64,000 nucleotides of DNA from assembly GCA_013399115.1 (NCBI GenBank), contig VXAA01003938.1, positions 417,255-481,254 on the forward strand, read 5' to 3'. Shown here one piece after another: positions 55,401 to 63,187 of the stretch; the stretch's first letter is position 1; every line of letters begins with the position of its first letter. The notes beneath the pieces are model-generated. The model made no database searches and was not told the DNA's origin. It worked only from the letters and a program-made list of their open reading frames with translations. This stretch comes from Anseranas semipalmata. Taxonomy: Eukaryota; Chordata; Aves; Anseriformes; Anseranatidae. Position numbers and translations under genes: made by a program.

Positions 55401-55527
55401 GGGGTTTTCCAGCCTCCTCTGATTGATTGCTATCATTCCTGAGGTAACCCTGAGAGGAAAATGGGGTACTGGAGGTGGCAGCCATCCTGTACCTGCTGCC
55501 ATCCCTCCATCCTCCAACACCAGACAT
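12164..55527 (-). CDS. EPSTI1: EPSTI1, epithelial-stromal interaction protein 1 (coding span, 10 exons found, last exon missing)
   Basis: Ten minus-strand exons join in frame: 55527-55331, 44363-44305, 42514-42431, 38730-38657, 38018-37935, 32213-32140, 20904-20811, 17584-17501, 13855-13782 and 12269-12164. Every intron is GT-AG, and the lengths sum to 930 nt (310 codons). Family identity rests on remembered similarity to mammalian EPSTI1: the [10 protein letters not shown] segment, [47 protein letters not shown] and NNAFLDRLQ all have clear counterparts in the same order. The protein has a low-complexity N-terminus (residues 1-65) and then mostly Lys/Glu/Gln/Arg-rich helix. It shows no signal peptide, membrane segment or catalytic motif. 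In mammals EPSTI1 is interferon-induced and has been linked to macrophage activation, antiviral response and tumour-stroma signalling; its molecular activity is poorly defined. The stop codon is not inside the ten exons, so at least one 3' exon is missing from this model. No frameshift or stop breaks the frame. Confidence 0.93.
12270..13781 (-). other. EPSTI1 intron 9 (1,512 nt)
   Basis: GT-AG borders. Contains the ATAC/CA microsatellite. Confidence 0.9.
13450..13499. repeat. (ATAC)n/(CA)n compound microsatellite (intron 9)
   Basis: About seven ATAC units, then about nine CA units. Confidence 0.92.
13782..13855 (-). CDS. EPSTI1: EPSTI1 exon 9 (residues 251-275), second exon of module B
   Basis: 74 nt, phase 0 to 2. 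Acceptor TTCCCAG, donor AG|GTATGA. Encodes [18 protein letters not shown] and HQNEQR, a Gln/Glu-rich coiled-coil segment. Confidence 0.94.
14144..14463 (+). mobile_element. CR1 LINE 3' end (intron 8 of EPSTI1)
   Basis: Contains GATGCCCCATCCCTGGAGG and GTTCAAGGCCAGGTTGGATG, and ends in a tail of imperfect ATTCTATG units (14417-14463), the avian CR1 3' terminus. Same subfamily as the copy at 16385 and opposite in direction to the gene. Confidence 0.92.
16385..16760 (+). mobile_element. CR1 LINE 3' end (intron 8 of EPSTI1)
   Basis: Very similar to the copy at 14144-14463 but starting farther upstream. It has the same GATGCCCCATCCCTGGAGG, GATCTAGTGGGTGGC and GGTTGGAACTAGATGATC blocks and ends AATTCTATGATTCTATTT. 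Confidence 0.92.
17501..17584 (-). CDS. EPSTI1: EPSTI1 exon 8 (residues 223-250), first exon of module B
   Basis: 84 nt, phase 0 to 0. Acceptor AACAATAG, donor AAG|GTAATT. Begins [18 protein letters not shown] and ends KQEQQRK. The Ala-Arg-Ser start and E-N-R-x-L motif match mammalian EPSTI1. Confidence 0.94.
17585..20810 (-). other. EPSTI1 intron 7 (3,226 nt), between modules A and B
   Basis: GT-AG borders, phase 0. Contains an ancient CR1 ORF2 remnant (18280-18730). A 117-codon plus-strand frame at 19623-19976 has no recognisable motif and is left uncalled. Confidence 0.88.
18280..18730 (+). mobile_element. Ancient CR1/L3-like ORF2 remnant (intron 7)
   Basis: The string 'gggtccaatattattcatta', then 'aatcaagttgggagacaat', 'ggtaacactttgaaagacag' and 'gaagacaaattt' follows the 3' part of CR1-clade reverse transcriptase genes (F/ADD, KLGG-like and dispersed blocks). 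Frames are broken throughout, so it is an old dead copy. Confidence 0.5.
20811..20904 (-). CDS. EPSTI1: EPSTI1 exon 7 (residues 191-222), third exon of module A
   Basis: 94 nt, phase 2 to 0. Acceptor TTTGTAG, donor TGG|GTAAGC. Starts [10 protein letters not shown] and ends [13 protein letters not shown], matching the cysteine-containing block of mammalian EPSTI1. Reading through the donor stays open for 14 codons and then reaches an in-frame stop near 20766. Confidence 0.93.
21540..21642 (-). mobile_element. Short CR1 3'-end fragment (intron 6)
   Basis: Reads TCATAGAATGGTTTGGGTTGG, then AAGGGACCTTAAAGAGCACC and CTAGACCTGGTTGCTCAAAG: the reverse complement of the last 100 bases of CR1, truncated soon after. 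Confidence 0.9.
24079..24115 (+). repeat. 19-bp tandem duplication (intron 6)
   Basis: Two adjacent copies of GTCAGTACATGTTGCAGAG, the second incomplete at the last base. A recent local duplication. Confidence 0.85.
24629..25167 (-). mobile_element. CR1 LINE with flanking duplication (intron 6)
   Basis: Reverse-complement CR1 of the same subfamily as the intron 8 copies: GGTTTGGAAGGGACCTTAAA, GGGATGGGGCATCCACAGC, CCTCTGGACTCGCTCCAATAAG. It is bordered by GGGCCTTAACTCA (24616-24628) and GGGTCTTAACTCA (25168-25180), which look like a 13-base target-site duplication with one mismatch. Confidence 0.9.
32036..32074 (+). repeat. (AACC)n and A-rich repeat (intron 6)
   Basis: AACCAACCAACCAACC passing into AAACAAAC and poly-A, about 65 bases downstream of exon 6's donor in gene orientation. 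Confidence 0.8.
32140..32213 (-). CDS. EPSTI1: EPSTI1 exon 6 (residues 167-191), second exon of module A
   Basis: 74 nt, phase 0 to 2. Acceptor GCTGTAG, donor TA|GTAAGT. Encodes [18 protein letters not shown] and FLEDQY; the split codon completes a second Tyr. Same length and phases as exon 9. Confidence 0.93.
32214..37934 (-). other. EPSTI1 intron 5 (5,721 nt)
   Basis: GT-AG borders. Contains poly-A and poly-T tracts; no recognised exon or young transposon. A 143-codon antisense frame at 33069-33500 looks like chance. Confidence 0.85.
34349..34369 (+). repeat. Poly-A tract (intron 5)
   Basis: Run of about 20 A. No retrotransposed body recognised before it. Confidence 0.85.
37935..38018 (-). 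CDS. EPSTI1: EPSTI1 exon 5 (residues 139-166), first exon of repeat module A
   Basis: 84 nt, 28 codons, phase 0 at both ends. Acceptor CACATAG, donor AAG|GTAAAA. Begins [11 protein letters not shown] and ends KKKAIQREK, a strongly charged helix. Same length and phases as exon 8. Confidence 0.94.
38019..38656 (-). other. EPSTI1 intron 4 (638 nt)
   Basis: The shortest intron. GT-AG borders, with a weaker GTCAGG donor. No repeat recognised. Confidence 0.9.
38657..38730 (-). CDS. EPSTI1: EPSTI1 exon 4 (residues 114-138)
   Basis: 74 nt. The acceptor is a long T tract ending AAG and the donor is AAG|GTCAGG, weaker than the others. It encodes [18 protein letters not shown] followed by SKYQKK, the most conserved stretch of the family. 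The exon ends in phase 0. Confidence 0.93.
40125..40235 (-). mobile_element. Possible ancient CR1-like fragment (intron 3)
   Basis: 'tttcactgaagtcaggatat' and 'tatgactggctttat' resemble the antisense of a conserved CR1 reverse-transcriptase block. Short and diverged. Confidence 0.25.
41375..41850 (-). mobile_element. Ancient CR1-like remnant (intron 3)
   Basis: The plus strand has, in CR1-antisense order, 'gcaagtttcatcagccc', 'ggtctgaagactgacacttg', 'cattaaatgctttacagtgg', 'atctactacagttcctctca' and 'ggttatcttatcaaacatat'. Two poly-A tracts interrupt it. Borders uncertain. Confidence 0.42.
42431..42514 (-). CDS. EPSTI1: EPSTI1 exon 3 (residues 86-114)
   Basis: 84 nt, acceptor CTGCTCAG, donor G|GTAAGA. 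Encodes [15 protein letters not shown] and then a short proline-containing linker ending IPQRLG. The E-L-x-x-L-E-x-W-K and P-x-R-L-G patterns are diagnostic of EPSTI1. Phase 1 on both sides. Confidence 0.94.
42515..44304 (-). other. EPSTI1 intron 2 (1,790 nt)
   Basis: GT-AG borders. Nothing else recognised inside. Confidence 0.9.
44305..44363 (-). CDS. EPSTI1: EPSTI1 exon 2 (residues 66-86)
   Basis: The exon has an acceptor TTTTAG and a donor A|GTAAGT and is 59 nt long. It encodes [19 protein letters not shown], matching the conserved Ser-Ala-Tyr-x-Leu-Ile-x-Pro-Asn block at the start of the conserved part of EPSTI1. One base enters from the left codon and one leaves to the right. Confidence 0.92.
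46374..46407 (+). repeat. 17-bp tandem duplication (intron 1)
   Basis: AGCCTTTATGCCATGAT is repeated once immediately, with one end difference. Confidence 0.85.
48425..48600 (+). mobile_element. Diverged CR1-like fragment (intron 1)
   Basis: 'gagcaacacaaatgactaaa', 'tttagtctagaggaaggact' and 'caagggagcccccgtggg' follow the CR1 3' region around its [14 protein letters not shown] codons. A short perfect hairpin (48534-48561) sits at its downstream edge. Confidence 0.38.
50078..50648 (+). mobile_element. CR1 LINE 3' portion with ORF2 C-terminus (intron 1)
   Basis: An open frame of about 106 codons (50126-50443) reads through the C-terminal end of the CR1 reverse transcriptase, with motifs [17 protein letters not shown] and [20 protein letters not shown]. 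The 3' non-coding part follows (GGAACAGGCTGCTCAGGGAAG, GGTCTTTTCCAACCCAAATA). It is 5'-truncated and non-autonomous, and shares its subfamily with the inverted copy at 53151. Confidence 0.93.
53151..53588 (-). mobile_element. CR1 LINE 3' portion, reverse orientation (intron 1)
   Basis: Reverse-complement CR1: CACAGAATCATTGAATAATG, GGTTGGAAAAGACCTTCAAG, GGGCAGCCCATTCCAGTGC, CTTTTCTCCAGGCTAAACAG, CCCTCAGCTGCTCCTTATAA. Includes a short local duplication of AAGAATT near 53325-53350. Confidence 0.92.
54443..54458. promoter_or_regulatory. ISRE/IRF-like site in intron 1
   Basis: The plus strand reads GAAAGGAAACTGAAAC, three GAAA units in a row with the last two at the two-base spacing used by IRF dimers (GAAACTGAAAC). 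It lies about 870 bases downstream of exon 1 in the first intron. Function is inferred from the motif only. Confidence 0.45.
55331..55527 (-). CDS. EPSTI1: EPSTI1 exon 1 (start codon, residues 1-65 plus 2 nt)
   Basis: The ATG at 55527-55525 is the first Met after an in-frame TAG at 55554-55552, and it has A at -3. The exon encodes a Ser/Gln/Gly-rich, probably disordered leader (begins [10 protein letters not shown], ends AYHQQQEQ). It stops at TA|GTAAGT, and the two leftover bases plus T from exon 2 make Tyr66. Mammalian EPSTI1 has a leader of similar length and composition but little residue identity, so this exon is assigned mainly from phase, position and length. A second Met at residue 15 could also serve as a start. 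Confidence 0.78.
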
Positions 55528-55949
55528 CCTTGTCAGAAAGAAGGACTGCAGCTAGGGAAAACTCAATGCTGAGTTCTTTCAAGTAAGTTTCAATTCCCTG
55601 TAAGACCCACCCCTAGCTGGACTCGCAGCTGTAGGACACACAAATCTATGCACTCCTTTCTGAGTCATCCTCCAGCTGAAGCTCGATTTGATCATCAACC
55701 ACAGCATTGAGTAAGACCGGAGGTGGAGTCTTGGGCTGAGAGCAAAGCTGATTTATGCTAGTAAAACAGACAAATAACACTTTGTGCAATCTTTGAATAG
55801 ACTGATTCAGAATAAGCAAGGGGAGGTCTGGCTGAAAGCCATATTTCTGACAATTTTTTATCCCAGCACTTCAAATCTCCCTGTGAGAGAGGGGACCAAT
55901 GCTAGTTTTTTTGTTAGTTTAAATTTTGCAGGAGTGTACATAGAAAGAT

Positions 55950-55961
55950 GAAAGTGAAACT
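55950..55961 (-). promoter_or_regulatory. ISRE core upstream of EPSTI1
   Basis: The plus strand reads GAAAGTGAAACT, an exact match to the ISRE core GAAANNGAAACT bound by ISGF3 and IRF proteins. It lies about 420 bases upstream of the EPSTI1 ATG. More GAAA-type half sites follow at about 56047-56053 (reverse) and 56071-56080. EPSTI1 is interferon-inducible in mammals, so this is the most likely control element. The transcription start is not visible; a weak TATA-like CATAAAT lies near 55758. Confidence 0.6.
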
Positions 55962-58314
55962 AAAAACTAACTGATAAATCCTAAGGCAAAGGTCAAACAA
56001 AACTCCAGTTCTGCCTTTCAGTTCTGCTCAGTCAGATTTTTTTACTTTCATCTTCCTAATTCTACCTCATGAAAAGAGAACAAATACATGATCCTTTTAA
56101 GCAAAAATGCAGATCCCCCCAGTGAACACATCTAACCAGGGGTACTGTATCAATCAGATGAGGTACTGTGGAATCTGGAGGGCTGGTGAAAACTAGGAAC
56201 CATCTTAATATCACTAGTACAATAAAGATGTTTGGCAGCTCCTAACCTGAGAAAACCATACTAATAATGCAACTCAATGCAACAGAGCTAAGGGAATCCA
56301 GCTCCACACATGCAGATCCTGTCACTTTTTGTCCTCAGGTGCTCAAGCTTCACTAAAGCCACTCTGTTGGAGGGGTGCTTTTGTGGCCAGGTTTCCTGAC
56401 TGTCTGGACTGTCTAGGTCTTACAGGTCACACATGCTGATGCAGTAGCGAGATAAAATGCCACACGGAGAGCCACAGAGCTGGCGCAGCTGGGGGGATAG
56501 ATGCCAGTTGCCCTTATTAATGTCTGGGTCATTAACTAGAGTGGTTGCTCACATGGTCCCCGTCTTGTTTAGAAATTGTCTGGGAGGCCAGAGCAGGGCA
56601 CAGTCCTCCCTGCCCCACGCTGTTTAAAGCTGTATACTGTAGGCAGATATGTCTAATGTGTAGAACACTGCTGGGTCTTAGCTACAAGACTTCTCTTGAT
56701 GTTGCCAACAGTCAACATCAGGCAGGTTTCTTGTTTCAGGGTGTTCCAGGTTGGTCTGGGAAAGAGCACCTCCTCTGCCAGATGTCTTCACGAATTGCTA
56801 AAAGAGCAAAGGGCCTCATAGCCTTGGAGTAGTTGTGTGGGCTTATTCTTTTCTGGTCTCTCCAGAAAACACAGGTATTTTGGCCTGGATAGTGGTTATC
56901 TCTTACCAGAAATCTGATGCAAGGCACCTGAAAACTGGAACCATCCCCTAGTAGTCCAGCAAGATGTTCAGGTAGGTCAGGAGTCTTGAGGCTTGCTGTT
57001 CTGCTTCATGTGGGCTGCCAGGTACGTCTGGGAAGATCTCTTAACCCAGGTTCTCCTTCATCTTCACATTATTTATTTATTTATTTTTATGTACAAGGTG
57101 CTGGCAAACGAAAGTAAGCATCAAGTTTAGTTACTTATGTAGGACTGTGGCATCCTACATGAGGTGCAGAGCAAGTGCTTGGAAAGTCATGTCTGAGCAC
57201 TGCAAAGATTTGTGGGATAACAGCTGTGCCTACAGGCATCCTATTTGGTAAAAATCCAGCTCCAACATCTGGATTCTTCTTAATCCATTCAGATTTATGT
57301 CTTAACAACCCAAATTTAATTACCAAAATTGATTATAATTAATGTGCCCACTGCTGCTGTATCTTCTACCGCACGTTGTTATGTGAAATTCAGATCTAAT
57401 AACTGTTTCCTGATGAAATTTATAAAGTTTTGGCTGCAAACAGTAACTGTAGAATCTATATAGGATACATCTATATTGCTCAAAAAGAGAGGGATGTAAA
57501 ATGAACCCAAGCACTAGAAACTCAATCGCTCACATTGTTTCAATGGTAATTTATTTCTTAGTTCTGTTTTGGACAATCCAAACCAGCTCTTTCCAGGACA
57601 TGTCCAGGTCTGACTATGAGGATGGCTCATGCCAACACAACTCCCAGAAAGTCAGTATAGATATGACTGCACCAGGTTTAGCTTCCTCCATACCACCAAC
57701 ACTACCCTAGCATCTCTGCATATCAAATGCATCCAGCCTCTTTGTTGTACTCCACAGTATGTCACTCACCCCTTCAGTTTCATGCTACTAAAACACAACA
57801 CTTGATGGGCTGCAACACTTCCCTCACACTATTTCAGACACATTGAAATGAAATATCCCCCCAGATAATAATGTTTTAAGGTCTCAGCAGTATCACCTGG
57901 AGCCCTCAGGACACCTGGAGCTGAAGTACCATATAGTACGGACATGCATACTGACTCCACTAGGCTCCTTCTAGTTCCTTCTAGCCTAGCGGAGGTTAGT
58001 CTTAGGTAGCCTACATATGATTGAGTCTGTGATAGCTGGATTTAAGACAAGGGATCAGCCTCTGGCCCTATTTTATTTAGCATTATAGATGCTAAATAAA
58101 TGCTAGAGTCTGTGCTTTCTAAATATCAGAATACGAGTGCATTCAGCCTCCTAAAACATGCAGCCTCCTGCCAAATCTCAACCCTTCCCAAATCCTCCAT
58201 AAGAATTTTAATGCAGTACTTATATTTTTTTCTAGACCCATCAAATACTGGCTGTCTATTCTAATCTACTGTTTATGTTTATAGTCATCTTACATCTCTA
58301 ACTGGGTCAGATGC
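55962..58314. other. 5' flank of EPSTI1, no gene recognised
   Basis: No CpG island and no recognisable exon. 56545-56930 is somewhat richer in G and C and has modest open frames on both strands without known motifs. Confidence 0.5.
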
Positions 58315-58690
58315 TGTGGTGCATTGGCCCTTTCTAGCAGGCAAACACCCACACAGCTGGCAGCTCACTTCCTCCCTGACAGTGGAACAGGGGAGAAAAT
58401 AGGAAAAAGAGTGAGAAAACTCATCTGTCAAAATAAAGACAGGGAAATCACTTATCAACTATTGTTGCAGGCAAAACAGACTTGACTTGGGGAATTTAAC
58501 CTAATTTGTTGCCAATTAGCATAAATATTTCATTACTGATTTTAGTACTGGGAAACCAAAAAAAGACAAACATTTAAGCACTTCGGGAAAACACTTTTCC
58601 TCCAAGTTGTCCAGGCTCAATTTCACTTCATAGTCCTCTCATTCCTTCCCTCCCCCCTGCCCCAACTTCAGCCAGTCTCATAAAGCTTGA
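58315..58690 (-). mobile_element. Truncated avian LTR, same family as 7584-8379, reverse orientation
   Basis: Reads, as reverse complement, the 3' half of the same LTR family: 'aaaataaagacagggaaatc', 'aggcaaaacagacttgactt' and 'aatttaacctaatttgttgc', then a diverged pyrimidine-rich block to about 58690. The GC-rich 5' half is absent. Borders approximate; no target duplication seen. Confidence 0.65.
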
Positions 58691-58927
58691 CAGCATATGA
58701 CTTATACCGGCCAAGCACACTTGGCCAGATTGCACTTAACATATAACATAGATGTGTATTGCAGGTACATAGGGGTAAACCATGGGTGAATTGTCCCTCT
58801 ATGCTATTAGACTTCCCAGAGATTTGACTCAGGTTCAAAAAAATGAGAACATGCTAGGCAGGAGGAGAATAGAGAGTAACTCTATTTAAGTTTCCTAACA
58901 TTTACCATGATTAAAAAATGTCTTGTG

Positions 58928-59001
58928 TTTTTTTTTTGTTTGTTTGTTTTTTTTGTCTGTAAAGCTCTGTTTCCTCCAGCTATTAACTTTTTTTTTTTTT
59001 T
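58928..59001 (+). repeat. T-rich low-complexity region
   Basis: Two T tracts with GTTT units between (58928-58954 and 58988-59001). Confidence 0.7.
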
Positions 59002-60463
59002 GTTCTGTTTAACTTCGGAAAGTCCTCAATAGAAAATGATCTTTCTTTTAAATTGAGAAATTCCTTCAGTGGAGATGTAAAACATTAAGAATCACCACAT
59101 TCCTTCCCTCAGCTGTTCTTGTCATGAAATTACAATAATATAACAAAATAATTTCTGGAGAGGAGCATTCTATATTGAACCTTTATTTCCTTCTCAACAG
59201 CACCAAGAACTATATTAAAAGTGAGAGATATCAGAGATCCCTTCTCTCTACAAAGGATACTCACAATCCTCGTCAGCCACTTCATCCTTTTCTGGGGAAT
59301 GTCAGATAGGATAAAACTCTCTTCTATAAAAGAAATAGTATTAAAAAGAAAAATCAAAATAAGTATTTAAAAGAATGTCAGGTTCCCAACTTCTCCTTCC
59401 CTGAAAACACCTACTTGTTCTTCATTATTTCATTGTTGGTTTCTGGATTTAAAGTTTTTGCATTTTTAATTTTTTTCCACAACGATAGATACTTTTCATT
59501 AAAAGCTAAGATCTTCATTTAATCCAAAGAGACTAGAAGCCTAAAGCCTGAAGAAAAGCATCAAATTGCAGGAGACTTTTGAGAAAGACAGACAGGACAG
59601 GCTAGATTTCCTACAGCCCTGCTTTCTTTTTTGCCCAGGAGTCAGCAAATGGTATCTGAAGGCCTCAACTACTGGAGATCTGCTTTTTCTGTTGCTGTCA
59701 GCTAAAACACTTAGCCCTACATCTGAGTACGATGCTCAAAGGTTCACATACATAGTTTTTTTTTGCTTGGATGTTTTGGCTAAGTGGGTAAGACACACAG
59801 TCAAATGCACTACCGAATATCTACATGTAATTGATCATTGGGAACATCTCTTTCTCTGTGTTTTAAGAGAATGACAAAGGAATGCCAAGTATACACAGAA
59901 ACATATCTATAATTAGGACTACATATAGTGTCTTTATACTGTGATGGCAAATTGGAAATTGAATTTTTAAGGACGCATTTGTTTTACTTTACCAAGGTTT
60001 CTCCTGGCTCAGTACTCTAGGTTGTTGTACAATTAGTCATGAATGGAAAACTTTAAAACCAGAAAACACAGTAACATTCAGCTCTACTTTTAAAATACTT
60101 AATCTGAAACATGCTTATGGCAAGCAAAATATCTGAGCTCGCTGTAAACCAAAACCACAAAACATTAATACGAATGAATGCTGTAGTAAGACTTTGGTTT
60201 TGGGATGCAGTTGGTTTTATGCACTTCACATAACACATTCTGTTAGGAGCAAGATCGTTCTGTTGTGATGACAGTGTGTTCTGCAAGGTTTATAGCACTA
60301 ATTGTTACAGCTCAGGATGCTGAAGAAGAGAAATTTTACTGTTCCCTGGAGAGGTAGCCCCAGCAGGACGGTGAAATGTTACATTTGTCCAAGATTTATT
60401 CTTGTTTGGATTTAGGACTGGAATTTGTCAGGCTCAGCAGAAAGAATGTCATTAGCTTTGACA

Positions 60464-60490
60464 AGTGTGTGTGTGCGTGTGTGTCTGTGT
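60464..60490 (+). repeat. (GT)n microsatellite, imperfect
   Basis: GTGTGTGTGTGCGTGTGTGTC, followed by TGTGTT. Confidence 0.8.
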
Positions 60491-62449
60491 TGGGTAATCT
60501 ATTTAGGAGATGTAAAATGCTGCACACACTTCCCATTTTATTGCAAAAAGCTGAAATTGACGGTACCTGTCAAAAACTATCATCTTCCACTCTCTGAAAG
60601 AAAATTGACCCTTGCTTTCTCTGCAGTATCCTCCAGCACTAGAGCAGGTCCACCTCTCCTTTATCTAATACCACTTCAGTAAAAGGAAGTGGAGATTGAA
60701 AATATAATTGAGCTGATGTCCAGAACTTGCTGTATTGAGGTCCTGAAGTAGTGCCTGAAAATTATTGCTACACATTAGATGTAGGGTATTCTTTTGCCTG
60801 GATAGTGTTATGCATATCTATATGACTATATAAACAATACTAAATAATAAAGCAGGGCTATTTAAAAGGTCTGATGTTATAAAAAGCATCAGAACTACAA
60901 ATGAGTGTTTTATGCCATTAAAAAATGACTGCCTGCAACAAATCTGTTGGAAAAGACAATTGCAGAATCAGCTGGTGAACTACACAAATGCTATCAGAAA
61001 CAAAGGACTCTTAGAGCTATTGCTCCAGCATTGTGGCCAGAAGGAAAAGTCCCTGAGAGGTCTGGCAATATTAACATAATATTTTTAAAATTAATGAATA
61101 CACCTTTTCTTAACAGTTTTTTAAAGAGGAGACTTACTTGTGCATAAATTATTTTAACACTCTTACTCAAAAAAGGTACCTGAGCCTTTTGCCATATATA
61201 CCATCTCCTCCGCCACTTCTTCAAGGAATAATTGTCTTCTTGTAATTCCTGAAGGCCACGATTAGTTCCAGCTTAGGATTTCATGTAATATACTTCCCTG
61301 TGGTATCTAGTCTACCAAAGGCGTCATACAATTATTATGGTATCTAGAAAGAACATTACATTCTTTATTGTTTAATGTTTCAGAATATGTTACTTAAAGA
61401 AATTAGGAGAAGTCCACAGCCCATGCCTCTTTTCGCTTTTATCGTATATTGCAGTAATTAGGGAAACATACAAATGCTTTTAGGAGCAATGAACTCTTCC
61501 AACCTATAATCCTGGTGCAGTGGCTGGAAAGATTTATTCTTTATTCATTTGTATGCACATGGCAATTCAGCAAGGCTCAAGTACTGACTCTACCAATTTT
61601 ATATGATACGCCTTATGATTTTCTTGATAACTCGCAATTATACTCCTTTGTCTGCATGACCTCAGAAACTTTAATCTTCAGCATGAAACTTCAGACCCTG
61701 CCATTCTAATGCCACTGGTCAGCTGCTATACTTGCAGGTACTTTAGAAATTCTCAGTAGTAAAGTGTAAATCCAAAATCCTTGTTATCAATTTCACAAGT
61801 TTTAATCTGGTATCTGATTCTAAATTCTCCTTCATTCCTGACAGAAATTCTTGCCAACTGCAACATGGAATACTGTAACACAGACTGTTTAGAAAAGTCA
61901 TTTACAGGAAAAATATGCAGACAACTTAAATGGCATAACAAATACGGACAACATTGCTACACATTAATAGTGAAAAAATGCTGGAACATATTAGTGTTTA
62001 GGATTACGTTAAAATAGTAACGGACAGATTGTCCCTACCAGCACCATCCTGTGCATAGCATAGCACACAGCTGTGCCATGCTGTGAGGAGCTCAGGGGGA
62101 CAACCACAACCAAAGACCCAGCAGCTTTCATTTCTCCCCTCTTTGCTTCCAAGGGAAATGACCCAGTGTCTTTCGCTCCCAGGAAAAGATTTATTTTGCT
62201 TGTTTTGATTAGCTGTTTGGCCCTGCTCGATCTACATTCTTTCTGAGTCTCACTATTCAGAATGTGATAATAGTAGCACAGCTGCTATTAGTAGCATAGC
62301 TCCTCTGATATGAGGAAGACATTCAGAGCAATGTTTTCTATCTCAGAGCTTGCCCAGACATATTTGTGTGAACTGTAGTGTGTCTCAGTGTCTTTAAAGG
62401 CCAAATTCTGCTGCCCTTTCAATGACGTAAGGTATTACTGGAGTGCACT

Positions 62450-62961
62450 GACAATAATGCCCTTGCAGAGGTGATCAAGGAGTTGACAAGGGGAGATGCT
62501 CTGCTGGATCTGATACTTACAAATGGCGAAGAACTTGTCAGGGGTATGAAGGTTGAGGGCAGCCTTGGCTGCAGTGACACTGAGACATTAGTTAGGGCAA
62601 ACAGCAGGATCACGACCCTGGACTTAAAGAAAACAGACTTTAGACTGTTCAGGGATCTTAGAGACCTGCTTGGAAGGATCTCATGGGATATAGTACTGAA
62701 GAGGACCCCAAGAGAGCTGTTTGATTGTTAAGGGTCACCTCCTACAAGCTTAAGAACAGTCCATCCCAACACACAGAAGTCAGGCAAGAGTGGCAGGAGG
62801 CCTGCATGGATGAACAAGCTGCTCCTGACTAAAGTCAAACACAAAAAAGGAGTGTGCAAGTGGGGGGAGCAGTGGTAGGCAACTCACAAGGAATGTAGAA
62901 CCAATTCCCAAACAGACAAGAAGTCCTTTCCAACCTCAGCAATTCTGTGATTTCATGATTC
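62450..62961 (+). mobile_element. CR1 LINE: ORF2 fragment joined to a CR1 3' tail (internal deletion)
   Basis: 62471-62728 is open and encodes the CR1 segment between endonuclease and reverse transcriptase, with LLDLILTNGEELVRGMKVEG and SLGCSDTE. A frame-shifted continuation (GKSGRRPAWMN-like codons near 62790-62815) follows. At about 62924 the sequence jumps to the 3' terminus (AGTCCTTTCCAACCTCAGC, ATTCTGTGATTTCATGATT). Most of the reverse transcriptase is missing, so the copy is dead. Confidence 0.85.
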
Positions 62962-63162
62962 TTGACAGTGCCTTGGGTTACCACATCTGTAGGGATGTTC
63001 CAAGAATTTTCCTTTTGTCAATTATGCTAAAGATTTGATGCAGCAGTTTTTACATGGTAAGTATCTTCATTGCTCTGGTATCTTCAGCCAAGAATCTGCA
63101 CCACCATAACTATCTGTAGTAGACTCTTCCCTAAATTATCATAGGTACACTTAAATACTAAG

Positions 63163-63187
63163 AGAAAAACAAAACAAAACAAAACAA
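63163..63187 (+). repeat. (AAAAC)n repeat
   Basis: About five AAAAC units, near perfect. Confidence 0.85.

Larger units (their letters stand above)
58691..62449. other. Distal 5' flank, no gene recognised
   Basis: AT-rich with simple repeats. The mammalian neighbour on this side, DNAJC15, was looked for by its J-domain and HPD motif and not seen. Bases 62962-64000 likewise show nothing beyond an AAAAC repeat and a terminal T tract. Confidence 0.5.
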
